Counted from the first letter of the stretch, positions 34,790-47,677 are shown. The stretch is DNA of 64,000 nt from Hippophae tibetana (GCA_037013495.1 CM072811.1:41865452-41929451); one strand, 5' to 3'. Program-made: numbers and translations. Notes: generated from the letters alone by a model not told the origin.

Positions 34790-34961
34790 ATATTGCCACA
34801 TAAACAATCAGAGGAAGCCATAGGTTCCAGCTTTAACCAGACTGAACCAGAAGACAGGGATGAAAAAGATGAAGATCAGTCCATTTTTAGCCTCAAAAGT
34901 TTCCTCTTGCATGATGGTTCTGTTTTATGATGCATGCTACTTTAGCTGTGTATCAAATCAG
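34790..34961 (+). pseudogene. AUX1/LAX auxin influx carrier, dead first exon
   Basis: The translation matches the N-terminus of LAX proteins: a PHKQSEEAI stretch (family: LPQKQ.EEAI), an acidic linker, then SLKSFLLHDGSV (family: FLWHGGSV) and a Ser-Asn-Gln ending just before GT (CAG|GTACTG, 34959-34963), where the LAX first exon normally ends. The expected start ATG is ATA at 34790-34792. An extra T in the run 34923-34926 shifts the frame after GSV, and the tail reads CYFSCVSNQ instead of the family's W-F-S-C-A-S-N-Q. I did not find exon 2 downstream. LAX carriers import auxin across the plasma membrane; this copy cannot. Confidence 0.75.
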
Positions 34962-36225
34962 GTACTGAAATCCGACAAAACCCCACAAAATAACACTAAT
35001 CAAAATTTAATCTTTTGATTTTACCATTAGCCAATGATCGGAGCACTTGACCTTTTGTGGAACTATTTATGGAAGATAGAGGGTGATTGGTGAACTCCCT
35101 CGATGTCTTCAAGTATTCTTAGAAGCACATTTTCACAAATGCAAACAAAAAAATAATTAAAAAAGAGGATTTTGATGAAGAATGAAGAGGAGACGCAGAT
35201 ATCGTCGAGAGTAGGGGCAACTTGGTGTTCTTCTCTGAAGACGCCGGCGAGTGCGACCCAAGTGACGGTAACAGGTTTCGTGGTGGTTGGGTTTGATTAT
35301 TGGTGGTGGTACGGTGTTGAGATTATGATGATGGCGGATATGGTTTTGTTGGGTCCGGGCTGAATATTAGACTTCTTAATATATATTTTCAATTTCTGTG
35401 TGCTGTACTCAAATTTTGTATTATTAATTTTAATAAGATATGTACAAATTTTTTTGAGGTAAAGTGTTGTAGAAAATAAAGTGATGGAGGGAATAAAGTG
35501 TTGTAAAGGTGAGATTCAGAAATGAGAGAGCGGTTGTAGAAAATAAAAGAGGAAAAAGGGTGTGAATCCTATCGGAATATTTTTTTGACTACTCTCAAAA
35601 CACCCAATGTTGAGTCTTTGTTGTGTTGTCTAATTTATCATAGAATGTGTGAACTTAGAAAAGTACTCAACTAAATTGCATTTTCAAGTATGCTTTACAG
35701 TTTACACGTACAAGTTTTGTCTTTCTATGCATTTTTCTCTATTGTTTAATATACTTGAAGCATACACCTAGTTCTGTCCATCTTCATATTGGCTTAATGT
35801 TTATCGGAGTATGAAAAAAAAACAACTTTTATCTTGAAAATTTGCAATGCCAGAAACGAAGACCACAAGTCCACAACTGGACTTTCTTATTATGATATCA
35901 TTCAAGCTATTCCTTTTCCTCATACAAAGAAAACATTCTAGCACTGCTTGAATTGTTAAAGTTATATGATTATGTCTATGATATGACTAGAATGTACAAA
36001 AGTTTGTGTCAATATCAGTTTGTCTAGTCTTGCTCTAAATACAAGTAGATACATAATATTTACATTTTCAGATACAAATGATCTTTTGACTGCATTTCAG
36101 ATCGTCACTTTGTTACCCTAGACCTATTCAGCTCAGTAAACATCTTTGTTACAATATTAAAGCAGTGGTCAACTCAATACGAACATAAACCATCTTATGG
36201 TGAGTATATATTCTTCTTCCTGAAG
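34962..36225. other. intergenic region downstream of KUP1
   Basis: It includes a GC-richer patch at 35175-35360, with a 63-codon + strand open frame of unconvincing composition, and a stretch (35455-35560) with loosely repeated AAAGTGTTGTA/GTAGAAAATAAA motifs. The KUP1 3' untranslated region should occupy the right-hand part on the minus strand, but no single poly-A signal stands out. Confidence 0.4.
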
Positions 36226-39200
36226 TTAGACATAATACATCATTCCAACCTCCAACAAAGAAGTATGAGTCACGTTCAGGACTACGTTAGGCCCTCTGCA
36301 ATTCTTGCTTAAAAAAGCATACACAATGTCTATGGCAAATTTCTTGAAAATAGATGATGATTCCTTTGACTTGGCATAAGAATGCCCTAGAATGTAAGTT
36401 ACACCAGATTCTTTTGCTTTCAGTATCTTCAGAGACTCTTCTTTACAAAGCAAACTTTCTAATTGACCAATGCCAGATTTCAACTTTTCTTCAGAACCAC
36501 ATATAGGCTGCAACATGTTCATTTCTTGATTTGAGTTCATCAGAGTATGCTTAATAGCAGAAAATGCTTCAAAATCTGAATTCCCAAGCTCTTTTGAGCA
36601 TTCACTAGTTGGTTTTAAAGCATGAACAACTTCTGTTTCAACAAATTGTACTAATCCACACACTAATCTGTTTTCAAAGTTTGAGTTTTCATGTTGCAGA
36701 TCCTTGTAACCATATCTTATAATGCACCTAAACATTCCATACTCCTTTGGTCCTACCCTACTAATACGCAATCGATAGTCCTCACTAACATGAGGAACAT
36801 GGACAATTTTGACACAAACAAAAATCAGCACTTGATGGAATGCAGGTAAGTTAGTCACAAAGTGTCCAAAAACAGCTGGAACACCACTCACCAGATTTGT
36901 ATAAACAAGACCAATTCCTGGTACCCGAACCATACCAAGGCTAGGACCCAAGGACAATATCCTGTCCATGGATACCTTGTTCTCCACATCAAACTGGTGT
37001 TTCTTAGTTGTTCCATAGTTCCATATGTACATTATACCAGTAAAGATCAGAGACAACATAAGAGGAATCCACCCACCTTCTGGAACTTTGCTGATGGATG
37101 CTGAAACGTAGAGCAGTTCAATTGATCCGAAAAGCACCAAAAATGCTAAGGACACACTTAGCTTTGTCTTCCACACAATTATCATAACCAGAGCCATCAA
37201 GCAAGTTGTCACAAACATTACGGTAGTCACTGCCAGCCCTGCAAGTCCAGCAAAATGATCAAAAGAGGTAAAACAAAATCATAAATGTTCTTCAATATCA
37301 AAAGATAGAAGTTGAAGAGTTGTACCATATGCATGACCTATCATGTTTGTGTCCTTCGACCCTATTGTAACAGCTAAACAAAAGCACATTAACATCCAAT
37401 TGATCTCTGGAATGTATATCTGCCCATATATTCTACTTGAAGTATGAACCACCTTCACAAGAGGAAAGCATTTCAATGCAAAGCACTGGCTTACTAAAGA
37501 AAAGGTGGCTGAAATCACTGCTTGACTTCCTACCACAGCTGCAAAAGTTGCCACAATGAACACAGGCCAGAACACAGCTTCTGCATAAAATGATTATTTG
37601 TCAGCAATAAATATAAATATGACAAATAATTATATTAACGAATTAGGGTACTCTGTTAACAACTTGCCTGGTATAGATTTGTAGAAGCTTCTTTGAATAT
37701 CTTCATGGTTCTTGGAAAGAAATGCAGCCTCACCCATGTATGCAAGTACCAGACATGGATATACAAGACAAGTAAAGGCTATCTAGGATATTAAATACTA
37801 GATTAGTGACACTGACACTGGAATTGCAGAAAACCATAAATTAAAAATAGGGTAAAACTACAAAAATACCACCGAGCTATTGCATTTGTTTCGTTCATAC
37901 CATCAAACTATTTTTCGTCTCATTTATACCATCCAAGTATTGCATTTGTTCTATTTATATTTGGAACAATTCAGATAGTTAAATAGTAGATTTATAACAA
38001 CTCAGATAGTTAAGTTGTAGATTTGGAACAACTCAGATAGTTAGGTGGTAGATTTGGAACAATTCAAATAGATAAGTGGTAGATTTGAAGTAACTCAGAT
38101 AATTGAGTGGTATATTTAAAACAAATTTAACTCAGATAATTGAGTGATATATTTGGAACAAATAAACCATTTAACTATTTGAATTGTTCTAAATCTATCA
38201 CTTAACTATTCGACATTAGATAGAGACTAATGAAATAATATAAATAAAACAAATACAATAGTTAGATGGTATAAATAATTCGATAGTATGAACAAAACAA
38301 ATGTAATAGTTCTATGATATTTTTATAGGTTTACCTTTAAAAATAATATTGTATTTATGTCTCTAGTTTATTTAATATCCTAGAATTACCTTAATTGAAA
38401 GATGAGAAAAATGGCCTAAATTAGCAAACATTGCCTCCACCCCTGAGATAGTGTTGCCGTCAAAAGTGTTTCCAGACGAAAAAAAAAAGGCTTAATCAAC
38501 CAAGATTGCCTCCCTAGAAAATCAGTCAACCACGTTATCATTTTTAAGAACGTACCTGTTACTGAGAGAACCACTCCACCCAATGATACCCATCCTTCAA
38601 CACCTGTGGTTCTGAGGAATTTCCACATGTAAACAGGAGAGAGCGCACGAAATATACGTGGATTCCAATGAAATATATTGTATATCCCAATTCCACTAAT
38701 GCACACAAGCCATGCTGCGACAATTGGGGCAAACATGAAAGCAACTCTGTTTGTTCCATGATGCTGAAGGGAGAACAGCCCAACCAAAATGACACATGAG
38801 ATTATAACAATATAATCTGAAATGGAAATATCAAAATATAGTATTAATATATGGTATTAATATTTACTTGTAGAACAATAATAAAGGGAAGGGAAGAAAG
38901 ATAAGAAAATTGACTCACTTTCATGAAGATCTGTGATTTTTATTCCGACTCCTGAGACTGCTGAAAGAACTATAAATTGAAATAAATTAAATCTCTATCT
39001 GAAAATTGAACAATTTATTCAGAACTATTGTCTTCTGAAGAAAGAAAGAAGCAAAAACAAAAGGATACAAGACATAATGCTCTGAACTAATCTTCTTTTT
39101 TTCATTTCTACTTTACAGATAATAAGAGGACAATATTACTAAATACAAAAATGTTTCTTTGCCAACAGCTGCCAAATTGAACAATCAAACAGCAAAACAC

Positions 39201-39842
39201 TGAGTTCATTTACTTTTATGATTCCAGGGACTGCATATTCTGGACAAGGTTTATATATGTCCAAAACCAGATTCATAAATTTTTTAGTGAAAGGGCAACT
39301 TACAATTTTTTTTTCCTTTCATATATGATATAGCACATCACTTATTTAATAGCGGAGTCAAAATTATGGCTAAGGATATTCATCTTGATGGGTCTGATAA
39401 TCATGTCATGCAGCTAAAATCATATGGATTTAGCAAACACCAATGCTTGGAAGTGAAAAGAATTCAGATGATAAAACTTACAAGAGTTGCAAAAGTAACA
39501 TTACTAAAAAGGCATCGAGACTATTATAATATTACCTGATATTGCAGGAGTGAATATTCCATCACAAATCGCCATACAGGTTCCCAGAAGAACGAAAATC
39601 AAGAGTCCATTTCTACATCTTGGATGCTTGTCAAGGAATAGCTTCAAAGCTGAACTCTGCCATGTGTCTCTGGATTTTTCTGTCATGTATGCAGACAATT
39701 CTTCATCTATGGCTTCTTGATTGATTAGGGTACTTAGCCTTGCATGACGGCAAAGAAGGGAATATAACGCAAAGGTACCACCTGCACCATATGCAATGCA
39801 GTGAGACAGATAAAATAGAACAATTCAATGAGAACTTTCGAA

Positions 39843-39873
<31 letters not shown>

Positions 39874-40886
39874 GCATACCTTCACCATTGTCATCAGCGA
39901 ACATTACAATAAAAATGTATTTGAACAGAGCAATGAGAGTAAAAGTCCAGAAGATAAAGGAAAGCACCCCAAAAATCTCCTCATCGTCCTTGTGAAGACT
40001 CAACTTACCGGAGAAAGTGGTCTTGTAAACATAAAGAGGGGAAGTGCTGAGGTCTCCATAAACAACACCAAGACTTTGATAAGCCAATGTGAGTACAGTT
40101 GCGCAAGATGCCCTCTGCACGTTCTGATTCAAAACAGAAAAATGAAAAAGATACAACATAAAAACTGATGAACTAAACTGTTCAGAATACGTTAAAATCA
40201 GAGAGCCAAAAAGAGGGAAAGGAAAAAAGAACCGATGTACAGGAGGAGACAAAAAACAAAAGTAAAGTAGAAAGAAATCAATCCCAATTCTTTTTTAACA
40301 GAATATACTCTGCTTCAGTCACTGTGTGCACTCATTTATTAGCATAAAAATACTGGAGCACTCACAAGTCATAAGGGGGATAAACCCTTAAACATATAGT
40401 ATAATAAATTGTCCTCCCATAAGAACATAAACTCAGCTATTTCTCATAGTAGGGCAATTTGGTGCTATTTAACCAGGTTTAGGCTTAAAGAAAGCTCAAT
40501 GCAAACACTACGTTCATAGATGACTGCGTTCAAAACAAAAATTATGCCCATATTCTAATATGGTTACACATTCCATACCGTAAGAAATTAAAAGTTGATG
40601 CTTCAAAGAGGGGAAAGAAAACCCTCTCATTCCTAATATCTCTAGCACATTTTATGCAAACAAATGTAATTCAAACACAAACACTTTATCTGAGTACCCA
40701 ATTGTCCGAGAATGCCAACATGTGACAATGTGAGAAAAAAGCCATGTAAGAAAGTAATAAATGAAAGAAAAATGAGAACATTGTCACCGATATGAAAGAA
40801 TGGTGACTGTTTGATTCAGAAGCCAGGAAAAGTAAGAATACCTTGTGAGATATTCCATGTTCCATGGATTCTTCAGATGGGTTCAT
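36226..40886 (-). CDS. KUP1: KUP/HAK/KT potassium transporter, complete (KUP1/KT1-like)
   Basis: A membrane potassium transporter of the plant KUP/HAK/KT family. Exons, 5' to 3': 40886-40842, 40123-39880, 39781-39536, 38969-38919, 38816-38556, 38442-38390, 37782-37668, 37580-37326, 37238-36226. The 2283 nt are in frame: 760 residues plus TAA, normal for the family. Seen: GVVYGD at residues 34-39 followed by [24 protein letters not shown] across the exon 2/3 join, [10 protein letters not shown], the hydrophobic core, and the C-terminal [10 protein letters not shown]. The short N-terminus ending GISHK, the LSTSPLYVY variant and the C-terminus resemble Arabidopsis KUP1/KT1 (At2g30070), so I assign that orthologue. 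Intron 7 starts GC (see separate entry). Intron 6 carries a MITE. No internal stop, so it looks functional. Confidence 0.95.
37581..37667 (-). other. GC-AG intron (KUP1 intron 7)
   Basis: On the coding strand the exon ends ...ATACCAG and the intron starts GCAAGTT, ending ATGCAG. Joining there gives I-P-E-A-V-F-W-P, which matches the family without a gap. The donor matches the AG|GCAAGT consensus of the minor GC-AG class of U2 introns. No GT alternative nearby keeps the frame. Confidence 0.9.
37850..38336. mobile_element. Mutator-type MITE in KUP1 intron 6
   Basis: A 487-bp non-coding element. Its imperfect terminal inverted repeats are about 55 bp or longer: the left begins GGGTAAAACTACAAAAATAC, and the right, reversed, AGGTAAACCTATAAAAATAT. 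A perfect 9-bp target duplication TTAAAAATA lies at 37841-37849 and 38337-38345; nine base pairs is the Mutator-superfamily length. Inside are about five copies of a ~31-bp unit built on AGATAGTTAAGTGGTAGATTTGGAAC-like motifs (37973-38160). It fills most of the intron and leaves both splice sites clear. Confidence 0.88.
39844..39873. repeat. (GAAA)n microsatellite beside the KUP1 exon 2 donor
   Basis: About seven GAAA units. On the coding strand it is a pyrimidine run starting only about six bases into intron 2, right after the donor GTATGC. Confidence 0.9.
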
Positions 40887-40897
40887 CGTTTACAGAT

Positions 40898-41035
40898 ACA
40901 AAAAGAGAGAGAAAGAGAGAGAAGGAGAGTATCAGAGAAGAAGCTATTGGTTAAGGACTTCGGTGGAGGTGTTTAGAAAGAAAATAGAAAGACAGACAGA
41001 GAGAAAGAGAGAGAAGAGGAGAGGATGGAATGTAG
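40898..41035 (-). promoter_or_regulatory. KUP1 5' leader, pyrimidine-rich
   Basis: The + strand shows repeated GAGAGA/GAAAGAGAGA runs, so on the KUP1 strand the stretch just upstream of the ATG is CT-rich. CT-rich leaders and (GA)n/(CT)n elements near start sites are common in plant genes. The transcription start itself cannot be placed by eye. Confidence 0.5.
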
Positions 41036-41059
41036 AGAATACAGGAACTAGGCAGTAAG

Positions 41060-43400
41060 GTGCCCTGTAGGTTGCAGTACATACTGAAGTAAGGTTTGTC
41101 ACATTTTAAAGAAATATTTTGCTCGTGTTTGTAAATCGTACGAAATTTTTCTTACTTTAAGTTAATTATTTAAGAATAGGTGGTTGATATTACTTATATA
41201 TTTGAATTAGTGGATGATAAAAAAAGAAAAGAAAAAGGAAATTAACGAGCCTCATATATATATAAAAATAATACATGTGTTTTATAAAAGAGAAAAAAGA
41301 TAAGTAATTATAATGTAATAAAAATTTAAAATATTTGATAAATAAATATATTATATCAATTAAAAAAATATTAATATATTTTTTATAAGTAATATAAGAC
41401 ATTTTTTATATGAATATTTTAAAGTTACATTATTCATATTATTTATATATTATATCGGAGAAAATTTAAATTTTAGGAAAGAAAAATTCAAATTTCCGAT
41501 TAAACATCCTTTCTATGAATTTAGAAGTTCTTTTCAAACATAAAGAAATGATTCAATTTTAGAGTCAAATGTAGTAGTTCTCGAATAAGTAATTGAAAAG
41601 ATTCATGAGTATCTTTTAGTTTAGGTATTGTTCTTACAAATGATAGTAGTTGGAGACTTTTATTTTACTTATCTTTAATTCTATCTGATATAAGAAAAAT
41701 AATAATTAATAATTCTATAAAATTAAATAAAAAATAAATTAATGATTTGATATAATTACTATACTTCTTTTTCAATATTTTGTTATTTCGTAACAAAATA
41801 TTTTCTTTACACGGTAATAAAAAATATGTTTTTGGGTTCTCAATTTTCGATTTTAAAATAATGTATCTTAATTTTTTGTTTTTATATCAAACAAAAAATA
41901 TATTTTTTTATTGTTAAAATGAAAAAAATATAAAATAAAATAATATTAATTTAAATAAATTTTTATAATAATATTATTTTGATAAATAAGAAAATTAGAT
42001 AATATTTTAATATAAATTATGTTATTAAAATATTTATTATTATATATATTTTTAATAAATATTATATAAATTAATTATAATATAATATAATTTAATAAAT
42101 ATATTAAATTTAATCTATTTGATATTTTCTATAAAACATAGCAATGTTTATGCAAAACAAATAATCTAAGATTACAAAAGTACATAAAAAGAAATAAATT
42201 TATGCAAAAGAAAAAAATAAAAAATGATTGCAAATAATATCCGTACTTAAAATTTATAATAATTAAAATAATATATTATAAAATCTAACGAGATATAATT
42301 AATCAAAGTTTAATTAAAAGTATTTTGAAGTTTAAATTAAAATGACGTATAATTAGCTTAATTTAATGTAAAATGTGTGAGTTAAATTTTTTTTATAATA
42401 AAAATATATTAAATGTATGTTACTTTTGTGACGGTAAATTTTAACAGTTATTATAATTGTTTTTCTCTCGTTAAAAAACAATATGTCAAAAATAAAAGCG
42501 TAAAGATATATTTAAGCATATTATTCATATGAATCCATACGAGAGATAAATGGATGTATAAAATTATATGAAAATTAATTTTACTGTAAAATAATGTAAA
42601 TTAATAATTTAGATATTATTATAATTTATAATTTAAAATTAATAAATAACTTATAAAATCAATTTAAAAATTAAATATTATAAAACTTACATGCAATATT
42701 AAATAAATTATTTAATAATTGGGGATAATTTGTTATATGGATCACAACGGCACTGCATATAAGCATCTTCGTACATGCCATGTTTATACATTCATAGACA
42801 AATATAAGATTAATAAAGTTAAAAAATATTGAAGGAATTAAAACAAAGGAAGAGAATAAAATGGAAAAGAAAAAATGAATGTGCAGAATTGTAAAGTGGG
42901 TTATACTATTATATTTTCTATTTTATAATATTTTTAATAGATTTATAATTTAAAATTATTCTATCATATTTAATATCATTCAATTTTATCACATCAGGTC
43001 AATTTTATGATATAATATTTATATTATAGTTTTAATGTATTTTACTTTAAAATACTTTATTCTATATATAATATCATTTAATTTTTATTATTTTAAGAAG
43101 AATAGTAAGTTGATTATCGTATATCCACCTACGTCGTATTTCTAAAAAATTACAACCCTAATATATTCATTAATTATTATCAAAAGTTAAATCATAAATC
43201 ACAAAAACAAAGAATCATTATGAAGATAAAGTCTTTTATAAATCTACTATAAAAATATATATACTGATCATGAAATCATATTTTAAAAAAAATTAAGGAT
43301 GAATTTATTCTCATTCGAGAACTATTTCAATGTGTATCAAATGATCTTCTTTTCACTTATTATAAATCAAAATATACAACTAAATATGTACCATTAACTC
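41060..43400. other. KUP1 upstream region and AT-rich spacer
   Basis: The promoter should lie in the first few hundred bases. The rest is AT-rich with no open frame, LTR pair or inverted repeat that I can support. Confidence 0.5.
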
Positions 43401-43401
43401 A

Positions 43402-44346
43402 TCTTTGGTCGGAGGGAATGAAATGGAATAAAAATTGATTCCTTCCATTTTGTGTGTTTGTTTGGACGGGAGGAATGAAATCAGATTACTAAAAGAGAAG
43501 GAATCACAATTATTTCTCCCCTACTTGTTAATCATAATTCCATTCTCATCTAAACTTTTTTTTTCCAATTTTACCCTCACTTAAAATATAACCTTAAACT
43601 CAAATCCCAAATTCTCAAACCCAAAATTCCAAAACCCAAAACCCAAAATTTTAAAACCCTAAACCTTAAAACATAAATCCCTAAAACCTAAAACCCTAAA
43701 ACATAAATCCCAAAACCCTAAACCCCAAATTCCAAATCCTAAAACCCTAAACCTTAAACCCTAAAACATAAATCCCAAAACCCTAAATCTCCAAATCCCT
43801 AAACCCAAAATTCCTAAACCCTAAACCTTAAAACATAAATCCCAAAACCCAAAACCCTAAAACATAAATCCCAAAACCCTAAACCCTAAATTCCAAATCC
43901 TAAAACCCTAAACCCCAAATCCAAAATTCTAAAACCCTAAACCATTTTTAGAAAAATAATAATTTTAACCATAAACCTTAACCTACAAATATAACCCAGA
44001 ATCCTAAATCCCTAAACCCTAAATCCACATCCCAAACCTCAAAACCCTATTTAGAAAAATAATAATTTTAATAATATATTTCTTTTTAATTAAGTAATAA
44101 TTATTTAGAAAAATAATGATTTCAATAATGTATTTTGTCTGACGAAAAAATAGTAATTAAATGACATTATTTGAACTTTACAGCATGTAGGGGTATTAAG
44201 GTCATTTACAGCTTTTTTTCATTCCATTCCAGTGGCAAACCAAACACTGTAATCTTGATTCCGAGCTTGATTCCAGTGATCAAATTAAACAAAATTGTTT
44301 CCTTTCCATTCCGATTCTAATTCCATTCCACGAACCAAACGTCACC
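43402..44346. mobile_element. TIR-like element containing degenerate telomere-like repeats
   Basis: The left edge reads TTTGGTCGGAGGGAATGAAA; the right edge, reversed, reads TTTGGTTCGTGGAATGGAAT. Both continue GGAAT-rich, so the ends look like diverged terminal inverted repeats of a non-autonomous DNA element. A second inward copy of TTTGGTTTGCCACTGGAATG (reversed) lies at about 44230-44250. No clear target duplication was found, so family is unassigned. The interior is mainly CCCTAAA-like repeats (next entry). Confidence 0.5.
43590..44050. repeat. degenerate interstitial telomere-like repeats
   Basis: About 460 bp dominated by AAACCCTAAA and variants (AAACCTAAA, AATCCCAAA, AACCTTAAA, AACATAAATCCC). 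The plant telomere unit is CCCTAAA on this strand. Units are irregular in length and orientation is constant. Confidence 0.85.
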
Positions 44347-44359
44347 TAAATATTTTATA

Positions 44360-47130
44360 ACTTGATTCATGAGTCTCATGAAGGTGGTGGGAACATTAGA
44401 AAGCTCAAAAGTCATCATTATTTACTCATATAAATCCTTCTTAGTTTTGAAAACCCTTGTAGTTTTGAAATTAGTTTTTGATTCATCCATCCTTCTAATC
44501 CTTATTTGATTATATCCATTCCTTATTTGACTTTTCATACTGATTTCTTTTATCTTTTTTTTATTTACTTCGATTTACCATTTTTATCTATCTAACTCTA
44601 TTATTGTTAAAAAATATATATGTTGTTGCTTTATTGAAATCCTGTCATTTAAGTCTTACTTCTTATATACATATGTTAATCAACATGTTTACTTATTTTA
44701 AATAATAAATATAGATAAAAAAATTATATTATATTAATTTATTTACGATGACTCTTAACAAAACATAAGATTTAATTATTTGTGAATTTGAACATCAACA
44801 TAAAACTTCAAAGTCATTCAAATTTCTTCGTTTTTTTTAAGAAAATGGAAAAAAGAATCACACAAATATATACATTAGTACTCCATTTCTTGATGAAATT
44901 CATTAGTTGTTCTAAATATTAAGGGACAAACTTGAAAAAATGATATTAGTTATCTTAATTGATAAGTTAATCTTTTAGTATTGATTATTCATGTATTTAT
45001 TATATAAAACATGTATTTTTAGATTTAAAACTTACCAAAACATATTTTGGAATCAAAATAGAGAATTTTTTTTAGTAGATTATATGATTGTTTACACTAA
45101 AAGACACTTTGTTAAAATCACGAATTTTACTTTTTGAGGCATTATAAAACTCTATTTAAATAGTTTTTTTTTATTTTCAATTGCTAACCTATTCAATGCA
45201 ACATCTTTTTAAGGTAAAACTTAAATACTTTTAAGTTAATTTTATGTTATTTTTATTATTACTAGTAAGTTATGATACTTACCAAGTTTTTTACAAATGT
45301 ATATAATTTTTTGTATATTAGTATGTCATAAAAAAACTTAGCGTTTGGTTTCCCTATAATTTTTTTTTATTTCGCCCTTAAATATCATCCATTTGTATAT
45401 TTTTAAAACTAAATTACATCTATTTAAATTCATTAAATATTGAACGATATCTAATTGAATCTCATTTAATGTTACTGAAGTATTATTTTTATTCTTATAA
45501 GTTTTAAGTTTTTTTTTAATTTCCAATTTTTTCAGCAATATTAGTATCTCCTTTCAAATATCTTTCTAATTAATAAAAATACTAAAACTTAGCAGATTGT
45601 ATTCACTCCTAAAAAAATCACTTAAATGATTTTCAATCTATATATGAATGAGCCACACCTACAAAGAAGTCTTGTATTTGAAATGTGACACTGTCTCTAG
45701 CTCTTAACTAAAACAGTCACACTATAAAGTCCATTTTAGGCATGCCTCTTTGAAACTTAGATTGACTAACCAAACTGCATAATGCTAACTATAAAAGATT
45801 CAAGAATCATGTTCAACCTCATGCAATTATTGTTGCCTACGTACCTCCTTCAACACAACCTCATGCATAAAATATTGGCTTAGTATTCCACAAATAATGT
45901 ATAACCTTACAAATTAACAAACTTCTGATATATGCGTTCAAATATATCTGTAAAATAATGTTAGAAATGTAATAGGCGTTTACTTTTAACTACTTAAAAT
46001 TTGTTTGTTCATCAATTACTTACGTGAAAATAGTATTCGTCGTTGACTAGCTAACTAGGTCATAATCACACGTAAATTGGGTTATCGAAAAAAACGACAA
46101 TGACTAAATTATTTTCTTCTTTTTCTCAAAATAACACAATTTACATATCCAATTCATCCGGATCAAAGCCACTACATTTGAGTTGAACCATATTAATTCT
46201 ATTCATCTGGATTCAATCGGATGAGAACCAATTCATACATATGCAAGCAGTTCATCAGATGAAGAATTTGGATTCAATGATAACACAATATTCAACTCCA
46301 TGATTAATTTCATCCATATATATATATATACTTCACCAGTTGAAGAACAATTTATCTAAATTCAACCGATAAAGACCACTTTAGTCGATTAAAAAAATAT
46401 AACACAATTCTTCATCGTCATTTCATTGAACCAAGGCCATTATCATCTGGAATGAATTAGATGAAGGTCATCACTTTATCTACAGTTCAATCGGATGAAG
46501 TTCACTTAATCTAATTAAATTCAATTAGTCAGGCCACTTCAGCATTCATCCATATAAAAACCATATCATCTAATGCCTAATGGGATCCATGGACCGGCGG
46601 TCAACAATAGGTAAATATCGATCAACAAAAAGTCAACTCAGATCAATTATCAATTAACCACAATCAACCTCACGTCATCAATTCTCTCTCTAAAAAAACG
46701 TCTAAAACTCCACACGTTCACATTGACAGTGACTCTTGCTGAAAGCTGATAAGAGTTCAAGTTGGTTAGTTATGGGCAAAACAATAATATACTTTGGATT
46801 GTAATGGTAGATGCATATACATGCATATAAGAAACTATAAATATATGTACCTTACTACCTTAGCAACCGTATCCTACTTTCCTTGATTTTTCGCAAAAAC
46901 GGCCAAAGCTACTTGGGTTTTGATAGTACAATATGACAAATCACATCGTAGGAGAAAATAATTGTTTATAAGATTGAACTTAAGTTACACCTGTGATTCA
47001 TAAATTTAGATACTACGTATCCAACAATGGTACCAATATGTGATGAAAGGTAGTCATTTTTACTATTTTTTTTAAATGTATTAATAAAACAAAATCAATT
47101 ATTGATATTAATATAGATACTTAAAATATT
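44360..47130. other. intergenic spacer
   Basis: No gene seen. From about 46150 to 46510 short motifs such as TTCATCTGGATTCAATCGGATGAAG-like words recur in loose direct and inverted order, giving a weakly repetitive patch. A short (TA)n lies near 46316-46330. Confidence 0.4.
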
Positions 47131-47147
47131 AATTAGATATATGAGAT

Positions 47148-47338
47148 TTCACCGTTTTAGAGACTATAATTATTGGGGTCTCAACCGTACAATGATCAAT
47201 GATTGTTGGTACATTGCATTTGAGTGGAGATAACTGGATTGAAATTCAGATAAAGTTAGAAAAAAGTTGAAAGATTGATTGAGATCGATCGATACGTAAA
47301 GATATGTTAGGTGTAACCTCTATGTCAAATATTTAAGT
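47148..47338. repeat. dispersed repeat, copy 1 (TCTCAACCGTACAATG family)
   Basis: It contains GAGACTATAATTATTGGGG, TCTCAACCGTACAATG, GGTACATTGCATTT and, about 80 bp later, GGTGTAACCTCTATGTCAAA. The same words in the same order occur at 62954-63140, there without the 80-bp gap. The nature of the repeat is unknown. Confidence 0.75.
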
Positions 47339-47677
47339 CTCTACTATATCTTTTTATCGCCTCCCTGGCACCAGATTGAAAGGAGCAGAATGACTGAGAT
47401 GCTGCAGGGTTATAATCTTTTGCTTTTGGATACGTAGTGATACACATAAAATGATGTGTAAGTAATATATATAATGTAATAATATTTGTGAATGGAATGA
47501 TAAAGTAAATTTAGGATTAGTTATTAAAAAGAGATCAATTAAATTATATAATGTGAATTGAGGTAAGTACCAAGTTCTAATCGAAAACATTTTTGACATT
47601 TTTTCGAAATCATCATATATGGGATTCAAGTTGAGCTCTATTTACAATAGCATTTCAGTTTTGAAAATTTCGTAATA

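Noticed and set aside
35172-35363. 63-codon + strand open frame downstream of the LAX pseudogene
   Set aside because: No recognisable domain, no matching exons nearby, and composition driven by a short GC-richer patch.
39740-40168. 142-codon + strand open frame across KUP1 exon 2
   Set aside because: It is antisense to well-supported KUP1 exons and partly made of the GAAA microsatellite.
43590-44050. CCCTAAA-like repeats considered as a true telomere or chromosome end
   Set aside because: Units are degenerate and short in total, and ordinary sequence continues on both sides.
47354-47629. 91-codon minus-strand frame near 47.5 kb
   Set aside because: Hydrophobic and Leu/Ile-rich as expected from AT-rich DNA; no family resemblance or splice context.
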